Assembly (NCBI GenBank): GCA_011033025.1
Contig: WFMF01000099.1
Coordinates: 422,190-486,189 of the forward strand
Direction of reading: 5' to 3'
DNA: 64,000 nt
DNA from: Beroe forskalii
Lineage: Eukaryota > Ctenophora > Nuda > Beroida > Beroidae
This document shows, piece by piece, positions 30,538 through 42,935 of the stretch; within the stretch, counting starts at the first letter, position 1, and each line of letters starts with the position of its first letter. The notes beneath the pieces were generated by a model that saw only the letters and a program-made list of their open reading frames with translations, made no database searches and had not been told where the DNA came from. A program made the translations under genes and the position numbers.

Positions 30538-33500
30538 TCATCTCTTGGAGGGTCGTGTAGCGGTGGGTGGTGGTGGGGGACCGTACTTCTCAATCTCAGA
30601 CAGGTAATCGTCCAGGATCTGGTCTCGTTCCTCCGGCAGATCATCCAAAACTAGACCTCGCTTATCATTCTGAGAGGAGGGGCTTAGTCTACGATCTGTG
30701 ATCAGAAACTGGAAATTTGTCCGAAAATTAATCCAATATTTTTCCTTCAAAGATAAAAATAACATTACTAACCGTGAGGAATTGTCGGATTTCTCTCATG
30801 TGAGAATCTCCGTTGGGCCCTCTCAGCACTTCTTTCGACTTGTGGGACACGCACTTTATCTCCTTCAGGAGCTGCTTGAATTCAGACTTAGCCAGAGTGA
30901 TCTTATCTTTGATGTGACCCTGGAACTCTGTTTCCCTTTCCTGGATTAGAAGTTGGTTATGCTCGACCGACTGTTTGCAATTGCCAACTCGTTTTTGACT
31001 GGTCAAAAGTGGACTAATTCTCGGAACAGATTAACATTGAATTCTGCAGTCAAATACCTTGTCATCATCAGAGAATTTGGCAAATCGAGGATCATGTTTG
31101 ATCTTTCGTCTGATTTCCTTCCAGGTTGAGGTCAAAGTCAACTGAAGGAAATAATTTATATCATTAGTTACATACCTGAGTGTTTTTTGTCAGAATTTAT
31201 TATGAATCTATCAGACGGCAAAAGCAACGCGGCTATGGATGAGAGAAATGGGGCTCTGGTTAGAGAAATGCATGAATGCTCTACTCACATGTTCGCACTC
31301 ATCCAGCAGCTTCCTGAAACTCCGCTTCCGCTTGTTAGACAGATTCTTGATATGCTCGTTGAAGTGTTTCTCCTTCTGCTCAGCATCTATCAGCACACAC
31401 AACTCCCACCTCGTATCATCCCGGAGTTGTTTCCGTGTTTTGCGCCAGGAGGCGTCAGCGTCACGCACCATGTCGTGGAGTAGGGCGAGGAAGTGCTGCT
31501 GTGCTTCCTCCCGCGCGTGCGCGCCTCGCTCCCTCTCCCACTCACGGTTCTGATCGACCTAGAAAAAGGGATCAGGGGTCAGGAGTGAGAATAGAGTAGG
31601 TTGAAGTAAGGATTGGGGGCAGTAAAAATTTATGATTAAGAAAGTGTCGTGCCATGAGCGTTGTGGAAGTAGACAGGCAAGGCGATCGACCGATCGTGGG
31701 GGTAACGCAATGGGGGTCGGACAACTTCAGAAACCGTTCCCTTACACTTTGCAGATATCCCTCACCTGTTTCCTAGCTACCTCTCCCTCCCTCTTCTTCA
31801 TCGCTGCTGCCTCTCTTTCCTTCCTCGCTATTGCTTTCTTCTCTGACTCAGAGAGTTCAGGTTCCCTCTCCTCCAAAGTCTTGGTGTACTCGTAGAAATA
31901 ACCCTCGCGAGTAGACGACGACCCTACTGCTATGTACCTATGATGAGTTGTGTGATTAGGGGAAGAATGGTGATGTGGATGCTGGCGAATTACCAAAAGG
32001 GGAGAATTTCCATCAAGATGTTATCGAATAGATTTGAATTATCAAACACCATCGTCTAGTTAAGGTTAGAAATAGAAATGACCTTTCATCGTGCGCAAAG
32101 TACTTCTTTTTCTTGCTCCAATTGCTTTCTGGGTTAATCCTCACATCGCCACTTCGCAGCATTTCCATGAAATCTTCCTTTACCTGGCAAGGTATGGAAG
32201 GTTCAATATATTGCTTTCGCAGTCGAGGGGGAGGTGGTTCCGAGCATCAGGGTTGGTTGATGTTCGAAGGGCTGAAAATTGCTGTCACACCGTACAGTGT
32301 ACGTGAAATTCGAGTACAAAATTCGCGCGCGCGGTTGCGCGCTATACGAAATGCTGAAGGGTGTTTTGCTTTTCACTCCTGAACGACCGCGCAGCGTACG
32401 CAAACAACTAAAAAGTTTGTGACCGCGCCACAAACTTCTCCCAAACTTACAGCTTTCGCGGCTTTGGTTTCCTTCGATTCTTTCCTGTCCCTACTTCTGT
32501 CCCCTGATTCCCTCCTGTCCCTCGACTCCCTCCTTTCCCCAGCTGATTCTCTTCTGTCCCTCTCAGAATTCTTCCTCGATCGTTCCTCCTTGCTTCTGTC
32601 CCGCTCACCACTCCTTTCTTTTGGAGCAGGGCTGCGTTCGCGCGGTGTTTTCTCTCGCGGAGTTCGCTCTCTCGCAGCTGGAACACTCCTTTCTCGCTCG
32701 GGTTCCTTAGCCCTCTCCTGGGGACTCTCTTTAGTCTCATCCGAGTCCTTCTTCTTCTCGGATTGCTCGGATTTCCACTCGTGGAACAGGTGCTCTCGTT
32801 CTCGCATCTTCTCGATTGCTTTGAACTTCGGATCTTTTCCGTATTTCTGAGCAAAGTCACTGAACGTAGCCCTGAAAAATGTAGCAAATGTTACAATTCC
32901 CAAAGGTAGATAATTTCAGTTCCGAGGCATAAGCATTTTACAACAGTTGCGAATAGAGAAAAGTACTAATTGACATTAGCTAAACAGAAAGATAACCTTG
33001 AAGAGAGGTTGGCTTTCTCTATCAGCTTCTTGAACGCATCCCTGTTATCTTTGATTTTGTTTCTCTTCTCTATCCTCTCATCCTCAGCTCTGCTCTTGAT
33101 AAAAGCCTCGTAAGCTTGCTTCCTCTCTCTGCCTGACAGCAGTAAGTACCGCGGATCAAACACTATCTTGTGCAGCTCCTTGTCCCAAGTGCTAAACGCT
33201 GAGACCTCCCTGTCCAGCAACATCTCACGGAATGCTGTCTGTCTTTCTTCTAGACTCATCTTCTCTTTCTGATACTTGGAGGCTTCCACCTTGTCTCCCT
33301 TATCAGGCTTAGGCTGGCTGTAGGGGGTGGTTCGGGTGATGGAAGGGAAGAAACAGGGCATCGCGGATGAAATTGAAGTTGTATCTCGTGTTATCGAGTA
33401 ACTTACTAAAATCAGCAGACGATGATAATCACATGATTTTCGCAACTCGCCAACTCCTGCTTGAGCATGTCAAGAAATAAGAAAAAGAGCAAAGCTCCCC

Positions 33501-36500
33501 ATTCGTTGAAGTAATAACTAACTCGGCCTCTTCTGTTTTGGTTGGTTTCGCGGCTGCAGCATTTGATGCCATGTTGATAATGATACCATCAGATTTCTTA
33601 TTACCAGACGCAGCTTCTTTATCAAGCCTGGGAGGAATGTGTTAAGGGGAGAACAGTTAACAAGAGAAAGATTAGGAAAGCAGTAGCAGAATTAGGAATG
33701 TGTATTTCTGAAATTAATAGAAAGTTGAGAATTCATTTCAAACTGCGAAATGTTTGCCATTCGGCATGGCATGGATACAAAATATTAGAAAAGGGGGGGT
33801 TCTGTTTGGTAGATGTTGGAAAATAGGTAAGGGTTAAGATTCGTGTCTATCGTTGGCCTGGGATAAATAATCATTCTTAGATAGATTACTTTGGGTTACG
33901 GTTATTGTTAGAAAAATTATTTAGTTCTCGATTAGAATTTCGCTTTGAACGAACAGTACCAGCAACATTGGCTTCTTTCCTGAGATGTTATTCCTGAAAT
34001 CTTCCAGTGATGTTATAAATTCCCAGTTCAAACTTTGATTTTAGTATCTGAATAGTTAGATACTATCTATAAACCTCTGTATGGCTGAAACAAGGCCCTC
34101 CAATATCATCTTAAAAACAAAAGGATTTTGTTATTGTTGCTACCCATAAAAATGAACAAAAAACCTAATTACTTTACCTTGAATGTTAGGTCAAATAAAA
34201 GGAGGCTAGCCGGTGTTACGCCAAACTGAATGGTACACAAAGTAAGAAGATGAAAATAAATAGGTATAAAATCTATTTTCATTGGAAAAAGGCACTAACG
34301 ATTGAATCAAATTTACATGAGGCATGAAAATAGAATATAAGTATTTTTAAGGTCTGAACAATCCGAGAAATCAAATTCAAATCGTTGGTGCCTTGCCCCT
34401 TAAGCATTGGCTTGAGTCGTCAGTATGAGAACAAAGATAGACGTTTCATTTTGATGTCGATTTATAATACGGAGAAACAATTGGGGAAATTTCTTTGTTC
34501 TTGTTTAATGATATAAATTTTAAATTGGCATTCAATAGAATCATCAGAACGTGCAGCATTGCGCGTTTCCTTTTCGAAATGAGACCTATTGGGTAATCTA
34601 AGAAGTAGGGATTTCTCAATATTTATGGATGGGCTGTAAATCTACAAATGGTCTTTTATAATGGGTATGATTTGTTGATTGAAACCTTTCAAGAAAATTT
34701 ATCGTAAGAATCTCTCGGAAATCATACCCATCATTTCGAGCATAGGAAAGATTTTTCCAAAAGGCATAACTGGGAGTAGGGCAATCCTGTAGGGTAATTA
34801 CGGAAGGGCGTGGGCGGCTAGGAGAGAGTACATACTTGCGTGGATGTTGACAATCCTTATACTTTCAGATCTTTGTTGTTCTTGTGTTTGAGCAAAGCAT
34901 CAGAGCATTGCAGATAAGTCCTCTCCAACCAGACCCATGTTTGGTGATTAGCAATGATTGAAAACACGAATAGAAAATTCGAAGAAAACGAATATGGGAT
35001 GCAGTAAGTTGTAAAGTCACTTGAAAAATAGGCATTTTCATTGCTAAAAGTGCGTTGAACTTCAAAAGAACAAAACTTCTTCTATCTGATTCCCGCCCTG
35101 GCCAGGGCGGTAACCCCCCGCGGTAATAGAAAAGACTGGCCAGGGTATATATTAGAGATTTGAGTGTCACAGGGTGATATAATATATACATAATAAGATA
35201 GATCATGATAATTAGGAGCAAAGTTATAAAGCCGAGATCTCAAGAACGGGAAATGGTAGAGCCATGATCGAGGTCAGGTTTTGTTGACCTAAGATGGGAA
35301 AATGTTATAGGCTATAAGAGAAGTTCTGGTGACGTCATTTTCACGTCACTATGACGTCATCAACTTAGCGAAATTTTATTGCGAATATAGGTCATCTTCG
35401 TGCGCATTTTTCTCCAAGAAGGAAAGGAGATAGCTCAAAAATTTTGAAAAATCGTTAGTTGGAAATTTAAAGAACTTTCAGAAAATCATATGGATCATTG
35501 GGCTATCTCGATTTTTCATCGAGATATACGCGATTTTCTAAGGTACGGTGAAAAATCAATTTCAAAATTTTAGGAGAAAAACTTAAACGAGTGATATGTC
35601 AAGAACTGCAGCTTATCTTGAGATGAGACCGGTCAAAGTATGTTGTACTAAGGCGGAATTGTGTGATAGGCTATATGGAAAGTTGGTTTGAGCTTATTTG
35701 GGTGCTGTGATGACGTCATCAAAATCGCGTAAAAGCACTAAAATAGCGTATTTTGTGATAGAACGCTATTTTGCGCTACTTTTACATCTCCAACTCATAG
35801 AGTGTTCATCGGATTATGTGGGTCCGAATAACGGGGGTCCGAATAACGGGGGTCCGAGTAACGGGGGTCCGAATAACGGGGGTCCGAGTAACAGGGGTCC
35901 GAATAACGGGGGTCCGAGTAACGGGGGTCCGAATAACGGGGGTCCGAATAACGGGGGTCCGAATAACGGGGAAATATACGATGGACTAGTGAAGCACGTG
36001 AGTTCACGCGGACGTTTTGTAGAAATTAGGGGATTTGAAGAAATTGATATTTACGCAGGATTTTCGACTGATTATGTTGAAATGAGTTTAAATACGACTA
36101 ATGCATGAAATTAGATCTGGTTGCCATATTTTAGCACGTGAGTACACACGGACGTTTTGTAGAAATTAGGGATTTGAAGAAACTGATATTTACACGGGAT
36201 TTTCGACTTGGTTAGGTTGACATGAGTTCAAATACGACTAATGCACGTGAAATTAGATCTGGTTGCTATATTTAAGCACGTGAGTACACACGGACGTTTT
36301 GTAGAAATTAAGACATATATCAATACTAGTAATTTCAAGTTAGAATAACTTAGTTTTGGACTTCCTCAGGGTGATTTATGTGGGTTAGACTTGCGTGTGG
36401 GCTAGTAACGAGGGTTCGGACTACGTGTAACGTGAGGGCAAGTTACGTGGGTCTAAACTGCCTTTGGGCAAGTAACATGGGTTCAAACTACATACATCTG

Positions 36501-39500
36501 TCAAGATATCACCACCAAAACCGTTGGACGGTTGGTCTAGTAACCCCCCGCGGGTTTGGATGTGACAACGGAACCTGAAAAGAGACAAAATGGGCTGATC
36601 ACATCCACACCAGCGGGGGGTTACTAGACCAACCGTCCAACGGTTTTGGTGGTGTACTAACCTGGAGACTTGAGGGTATCACTTCTGATGATTCAGGCTG
36701 AGATTTTGGTTACAAAATTGTAGAACGGAGGGCCAAGTGAAATAAGCCAATAAGAAACTAAAACCGGCCAAAAGTATGTGATTCATTCGAAACTACAAAT
36801 TTGAAGCGACTTAGTCATTCAGATTCATCCATTTGTGGATTTCAAATTGAATATATTATTCTTGGTTTGCATAGAGTAAATTGAAAAGGGGGGGGGGCGA
36901 CGTTTCCATCGCTCATTATGACAAGACCATCATGGGCCTTCAACTCATCTCAAAGCTGGAACTCATATCTTCCCTGGGTTCTAGGTTAGTAAAAACAAAT
37001 TACAGCTGAATTGAGGAAATAAACATAATCTTGCTTTGACGTTTTCAACTTTTTAGTTATTGTTTGTAAGTTATTTATTGTTAGTGTGTTAGTTATTGTT
37101 AGTAGGTTAGTAAAAACCTCATTGATGGAATGAGGAAATCAAGATGACTTGGAGCATTTCATATTACTTCCTGACCGGGTTAGTTTTGGATAATGAATAA
37201 CAAGTTTTGGGTTTTAATCTTAGTCCGGCTCACTTCAAGGGACGTTTTGGCGACCTGAAATATGTTACCCTACCTGTTTGGCTGTGAGGGACATTGTTAA
37301 TAAAAAAGTCAAAATCATATTTTCAGCAAAGGAGAAGTATCATCAGAAGAGAATCAATGAACTATAGAAGCTTTTTCGTGTTTAGATGAGTAAATTCGGA
37401 GAAAAAAGACACACTTTCCATTCAATATTTTCTTTTAGTTTCGGTGGCTCAAAGCGATTGTAGTTCATGAAGATTAAAATTCACATACTTAGGTTTTTTC
37501 TTTGCTGGGGGTTCTTCAGCAGGGGGTGCATTATCTGAAATGGTCGTTTCATCAAAAAGCGATAATTTCATAAACAAAAGGAGTGCATTTAATGTACACC
37601 GCGCAAAATTGAATTAAAACGCGCGCAATTTGCTGAATGATGATTGATAAGAAAGAAGCATCAATATAGAATATTGATTATCATTTCGCAAATTGTTCGT
37701 TGCGGGGGGGTTGGTAATTCATGTTAAAAGCAATATGTAATTTATCTCTGGATGCGGTTTCGTTACCACGCGTTCAACCTGGTTTGTGAATCGTTAAAAC
37801 TTGGTTAAGATCCTTCTGTTATCGTCTCCTGTAGGTTCAATTAACAGTGAAGTCACTGTTTTGATCAAAATTTATATCTCAACCTTGAATTCAAAAGCTA
37901 TAATTCATCAGTTTCGTTTCAGAGTTTATAATTCATGGCAACGCATGGTAGTTGACTTATTACCAACTAACCTTACAAGCTGAAATGTTAGTTAAAAATC
38001 CGAAAAACGTGTCAAAAATTCAACGGAGAATCACCCTATACTTTAAATATCAGAACTTTTGAAGTGATCATATCGAATACAATATTTAAAGTATCTTGAA
38101 GAAGATACAGTTTGCAAACCCTCCCACCCAATACAATCCTTCCCACGCCCCTATCAGTACCCCTGCATTCCCCCTACCCCTCCCTCACAATGCCCCTACC
38201 CTCCCCCTCACTCCTCTCACCTTTCTGTTTCGGGGGCTACTCCCCCTGTATTCCCCTACCCCTCCCTCACAATGCCCCTACCCTCCCCCTCACTCCTCTT
38301 ACCTTTCTGTTTCGGCGGCTGCTCCAGTATCTTCTCTACCTGCTCATTATCCTTCAGCTCGTCAGGCATAATCCAATGACTCTCCTTGCTCACTGCGTTG
38401 TAGAAGAAACTCCGCATGTCTCCAGTCCAGACCACGCACCAGGGGGTTCCTACCACACTGTTAATAGCAACTGCCTTGTTAGCATCCCCTGCTGGCTTAT
38501 CTTCTGTCTCCTCCGTCTTCTTCTTCTGCTTCTTCTTCTCTTCCTTCTCCGCTGCTTCTCTCTTCTCTTCTTCTTCCTCTTCTTCTTTCTGCTGGTGGTG
38601 AGAGTCAGGACTTCTGTCTGCTTCCTGCATCTCCACTTCGTTGCTGTCTGGAGCAGGTTCTTCAGCGTGCTCTATCACTGGATCAACTGAAGAGGGAGGC
38701 TGTCAATAAGTTTTCAGCCTTATTTTTGGTCCTTGTGGCCAAGAATAGACAAAAAAACTCAATTTTTAGCCCAAAATGGGGGTTTTCTAGAGGCTGTAAA
38801 TCGTTAGAGGGGCCGAAGTTCAAAATTCTGAAAACAGGATTTTCTTAGCTGGATCAAACTGTACTGACCTGCAAAATTTCATGAGTTAACTAGTAAGTTT
38901 AGTAGGAGGACCCCCCCCTCCCAGAAACTGACTTTGGGGAAAACTCTGTGTAAAAATGCATCATTATTTGGTTCTAGTGCACTCCCTGGAATGCAGTCAA
39001 ATGGGAAAAAGCAGTTTTCAGCCTTATTTTTGGTCCTTGTGGCCAATTATAGACAAAAATCCATTTTTAGCCCAAAAATGGGGGTTTTCAAGAGGCTGTA
39101 CCTATATCGTGAAAATGGCCGAAATTCAAAATTCTGAAAGCAGCATTTTCTTAGTTGCATCAAACTGTACTGACCTGAAACTGTAATAGACTGAAACACT
39201 TGGACTTGGGGAAAATCCAGCGTAAAATCTGTAATCGTAATTATAGTAATCATAACAATCAACTGATAGGATGAGATTTCCTACTCTTCAGTCTACATGT
39301 CAATAAAAACAACAAACTTCACCCACCGTTCCTCTCGCCACTTTCCGCCGACTGCAGGTTGAGTTGGTTCTGTATGTTCGGCACCTCGCCTCCCAGGTTA
39401 GCCGCCAAAGCAGCCGCCGCTGCCCTAGCCGCCATGATGGCGGGCGCAATGGAGTCTGGGATACCTGGGATGGCTGAAACATTTGAGGCTTACACAGTGT

Positions 39501-42443
39501 AACTTATGGCATCTGGGGGCTCAGTACACAGTGTAACTTATGGCATCTGAGGGCTTGGTAAACAGTGTAACTTATGGCATCTGGGGGCTTGGTACACAGT
39601 GTAACTTATGGCATCTGGGGGCTTGGTACACAGTGCAACTTATGGCATCTGGGGGCTCAGTACACAGTGTAACTTATGGCATCTGGGGGCTTGGTACACA
39701 GTGTAACTTATGGCATCTGGGGGCTCAGTACACAGTGTAACTTATGGCATCTGGGGGCTTGGTACACCGTGTAACTTATGGCATCTGGGGGCTTGGTACA
39801 CAGTGTAACTTATGGCATCTGAGGGCTCGGTACACAGTGTAACTTATGGCATCTGAGGGCTCGGTACACAGTGTAACTTATGGCATCTGAGGGCTTGGCA
39901 CACAGTATAACTTATGGCATCTGGGGGCTTGGTACACAGTGTAACTTATGGCATCTGGGGGCTTGGTACACAGTGTAACTTATGGCATCTGGGGGCTCGG
40001 TACACAGTGTAACTTATGGCATCTGAGGGCTTGGTACACAGTGTAACTTATGGCATCTGGGGGCTCGGTAGTTGGTTACACAGCGTGACGTACACTGTAA
40101 TAGCATCGTATCTGGGAGCTGAGGTTTTGTTAGGTCAAAAGTTAAACATACACTGGCAGCAATGTTAAGAAACAATTACAAAGGATACCCATTTCAATAC
40201 CCATACTGCCTGGCTCACTGATACACACGGTCACAACACTATAGTATACACATGAAGTTGATGATACTAACATATTTTCTGGTCGCCTGCTGCCCCTCCC
40301 CCCAATATTCCGGTTGCAGGAGCAGGCATGGGGCTGGGGGAGGTGTCGGCTGCAGCCTCATTCGCCGCCTCGCTGTCTGGCTCGGGAGAGTCGTCCATCT
40401 CCTTAGGTCGCTCCCACACCGACTGTTTGGTGATGGAGTTGTAGTAGTACACTTTACCAGCCTCCGTCTTGTGCTCGGACCACACACTTTTCTTTCCTGT
40501 GTCTCCTGAGGAAAGGGGGTATCAGTACACACTACACAGTACATGGAAAACTCCTCTTTCCTGGGTTTATACGGGAACACAGTACATTGTAATTACAGAG
40601 CATTCTGAATCTGGGAAGTATAATATGCAACACAGCATATGAAATATAAGATTGTACAAAGTAATGCGAATAAAAAGTGTAGCAGCTCTTTACCTTGGTT
40701 AGCATTCATGTCAGGAGCTGCTCCGAATGGCGGTATTCCACCAGGGAACCTTGGCATTCCGCCAGGCATACCTCCTGGGTGCATACCACCAGGCATCCTG
40801 GATGGAGGCATACCGCCGGGCATACCCCCAGCCATTCCTCCTGCTGGCATACCGCCAGGTGGCATCCCTCCAGGACGTGGCATTCCTCCGGGGCCGGGCA
40901 TCCGCATCATAGGGTTACCTGCAATGAGGTCTGAGGATTCTGATTATACATGGTACAAGGTCTAGGGATTCTGATTATCGAGTGAGACGAAAGAAAAAGG
41001 ACTGGGCTCTGAGTAGTGACTTAGTGAGCGATGGTATTTGACCAGTGCTGGAAGTTACATTTTCAATGTCTCAAATAAAGTTAAAACGCGTTAAGCGGAA
41101 TTCATTTACTCCAACGAACCTTCCTCCTTGAGTTTGGGCTTAGTCCACACTGTTTTCTGTGTTTTGCAGTTGTAGTAGTACGGTCGACCCTGATCGTTCT
41201 TATACTCTATCCACACCTCCCCATCTACGTCAGTAAACATGGGGTTTGGGGGTGGGGCACCAGGCCCGGGACCCATGCCAGGACCCATGGGGCCAGGGCC
41301 CATCTGAAACAGGTGGACGTTAAAACCAGGAATTCACAGCGTCAAAAATGAGTACCATCGATTCAAGAAAAACATAGAGTGCTAAAATTACTAATTGAGT
41401 AATTGTAAGGGAAAGCATTCTGAAAACAACGAAATTCCTACGATGAAATAGAATAAACTTACCGGGCCAGGGAAAGGGCCTCCTGGCCCGTCCCAGCGAG
41501 GAGGACCACCCGGTCCAAACATCCCTGGAGGAGGGCCTCTGAAGCCCCGGGGCCCACCCCTCCTATTGAAATCAGGGGATCCCCTGTTGTTAAACCCTCC
41601 CCTGCTGAAACCCCCTCGGTTAGGGAACCCCCCTCTCATGGGTCCAGGACCTCTCCATCTGTTGTTGAAGTTCCCAGGTCCCCTTCTGTCAAAGTCCCTC
41701 CTATCCCGGCCCCTGTCTCTGCCTCCTTCCCACTCGTTATCATCCGTGTGGGCGTGGGAACCGAAATCATCCTCGATATCGTCGCTCTTCCTGCGGTCCA
41801 TGCCCGGGGACTCAGCTGGTCTCTTCATGCCTGGGGATCTGTCTGAGGGCCTGTCCATGCCGGGAGGCCGATCCATGCCGGGTGGTCTGTCCATGCCTGG
41901 AGGTCTGTCCATCCCAGGTGGTCCATCTCTGTCCATCCTGGGCAGATGGTCTCTGTCCATTCTGGGGTGGTTATCTTGATCCATTCCCGGAGGAAGGTCG
42001 GCTCCCCCGTCCAGACCCGGTGGTTTCTCCATGCCAGGAGGACCATCTTGTTGTAATGGACGGTCCATGCCAGGAGGTCCGAAGTCATCATTAGAACTAT
42101 CTAGACCAGGTGGTCCCATGCCAGGAGGTCCCAACCCCGGGGGTCCCATCCCACTAGGGGGACCCATCCCGGGGAACCTGCTGAGGGAGGGACGGTTCCC
42201 AAAGGGGGGACGGGGTCCCTGATCAGGTTTTCCATGTGGTGATCTGTCTGGAGACCTTCCTCCTCCGGGGCTGTTGAAAGAGCTGATACTGGGTCGCACC
42301 AGGAAGTTCTGGTTGTCTGGGAAGTTCCCAAAGTTCTGGTTGTCTAGTTGTTTTCCTCTGGGAGGGAAGTCATTGTTCATCATGAAGTTCTGGGGGTCTG
42401 AGGGAGCCTCGTTGGCATCCAAACCAGGGGGACCGTCATCCAT
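30538..42443 (-). CDS. TCERG1: Transcription elongation regulator 1 (TCERG1/CA150), left copy, complete
   Basis: Sixteen minus-strand exons: 42443-41463, 41303-41120, 40918-40694, 40505-40272, 39473-39327, 38686-38303, 37534-37489, 33627-33523, 33317-32997, 32871-32451, 32183-32083, 31937-31766, 31558-31289, 31141-31058, 30940-30773, 30669-30538. All junctions are GT-AG with matching phase and the frame encodes 1324 residues (human about 1100). There is a Gly/Pro/Met-rich N-terminus with GMDRPP repeats, three WW domains ([47 protein letters not shown]) and then six FF domains ([37 protein letters not shown] and so on), ending in [14 protein letters not shown]. An Arg/Glu/Ser-rich stretch separates FF2 and FF3. 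TCERG1 is a nuclear factor whose WW domains bind splicing factors and whose FF domains bind phosphorylated RNA polymerase II, linking elongation and splicing. Confidence 0.96.
35816..35971. repeat. 15-bp minisatellite inside the left-arm insertion
   Basis: Ten copies of GGTCCGAATAACGGG or variants (GAGTAAC). The unit is a multiple of three, so an open frame (35698-36108) reads GPNNG repeats; the flanking frame has no known family and the element is intronic, so I do not call a gene. Confidence 0.9.
35985..36315. repeat. About 2.3 tandem copies of a 143-bp unit
   Basis: The unit starts at AGCACGTGAGT and contains CGGACGTTTTGTAGAAATTA, GATTTTCGACT, AATACGACTAATGCA and GAAATTAGATCTGGTTGC. Copies begin near 35991, 36134 and 36277, the last one truncated. 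It lies inside the left-arm insertion. Each copy starts with a CACGTG palindrome. Confidence 0.85.
36510..36654. repeat. Inverted repeat at the end of the left-arm insertion
   Basis: CACCACCAAAACCGTTGGAC and the following 35 bases (36510-36565) are mirrored at 36600-36654. The first 42 positions match perfectly and the inner part is degenerate. The loop is about 34 bases. The right arm of this hairpin coincides with the insertion boundary. Confidence 0.9.
38161..38325 (-). repeat. 82-bp tandem duplication carrying the TCERG1 exon 6 splice donor (left copy only)
   Basis: The last 20-odd bases of exon 6 and the donor (CCGAAACAGAAAG then GTAAGAG) at 38325-38296 are repeated 82 bp downstream in the intron at 38243-38214, where the donor reads GTGAGAG. 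Use of the second donor would retain 82 bases and shift the frame. The right TCERG1 copy has a single donor at 52007. Confidence 0.85.
38713..39190. repeat. 302-bp tandem duplication in TCERG1 intron 5 (left copy only)
   Basis: CAGCCTTATTTTTGGTCCTT through CAAACTGTACTGACCTG occurs at about 38716-38880 and again at about 39017-39180 with scattered differences. The right arm has a single copy at about 51445-51605. It is close to exon 6 but does not include its acceptor. Confidence 0.85.
39490..40076 (-). repeat. 34-bp minisatellite in TCERG1 intron 4 (left copy, about 17 units)
   Basis: The unit reads GTGTAACTTATGGCATCTGG followed by GGGCTTGGTACACA, with CTTGG/CTCGG/CTCAG variants. On the transcribed strand the array ends about 20 bases before the acceptor of exon 5 (39474). 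The right copy has about 2.1 kb of the same unit. Open frames in it ([19 protein letters not shown]) are repeat-coded and not genes. Confidence 0.95.
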
Positions 42444-42935
42444 GGTACTGTCTTCCTACAATCAGAGGGTCGGGTTAACATGTAGTGGTTCCCAACAAAT
42501 TACTATTTGTGTTGATTTAATACTTATCATTATTTCCAAGAAAATCAATCTCAGTCTGACGATTAAGAAAATGTCTGACAAATCAAGAACAGTTGCGATA
42601 ATATAAAATTCAAAACTTCAACAAATCTCTTTGACATAAAAAGCATTAATGCAATAAATACACCAAATAACATAAAATATAAAAAGGTTCTGAAATGGCA
42701 CTGATGCTGCCTAATGAAGAAGCCCCGATAGGGTGCTTAAGTTATGCTGGCCATGACAGACAATGGAATGGTAACCTAATCTATATTTTATCTCCCCGTT
42801 GTTTAAAATGCTTCAAAGAAATTAAAGCTTGAACCTATTATTTCTAGCAGTCTACACCACACGACTGGAGAGACCTATTACCATGTATGACATGTTGAAC
42901 AAATCAGTGGCTAAGAGAAACGGAAGGTATAAAAT

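Larger units (their letters stand above)
35091..36654. mobile_element. 1.56 kb insertion present only in the left arm
   Basis: The right arm reads straight across the site (53575-53586, GGTTAGTATCAGATA on the plus strand), while here CTGAT and TACTAACC are separated by 1564 bases. The insertion begins with the palindrome CGCCCTGGCCAGGGCG and GGTAACCCCCCGC. It ends with an inverted repeat whose arms also contain TAACCCCCCGC. Inside are a 15-bp minisatellite and 2.3 copies of a 143-bp repeat, and no transposase frame. At most one base is duplicated at the target. It is a non-autonomous element of unknown class in intron 7 of TCERG1. Confidence 0.8.
25870..42745 (-). repeat. Left arm of a giant inverted duplication (continues left, limit set by window end)
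   Basis: The order PI31 - TIR protein - TCERG1 on the minus strand is repeated in mirror image at 46400-64000. Homology starts sharply at 42740-42745, where CCCCGATAGG is shared and the following bases are not, and runs through introns, intergenic sequence and minisatellites. By eye, coding exons differ by only scattered substitutions. Arm-specific differences are the 1.56 kb insertion at 35091, a 302-bp and an 82-bp tandem duplication, and a shorter 34-bp minisatellite. The left limit is where the right arm leaves the window. Confidence 0.93.

Noticed and set aside
35091-36654. Helitron
   Set aside because: The target is compatible with a T/A border, but the element does not end with CTRR plus a nearby 3' hairpin in either orientation.
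41566-41979. Open frames antisense to TCERG1 exon 1 (also 46733-47059, 46884-47369 and 47138-47551 in the right copy)
   Set aside because: They arise from the GC-rich Gly/Pro/Met repeat being open on both strands. The sense strand has the WW/FF gene with correct splice sites.
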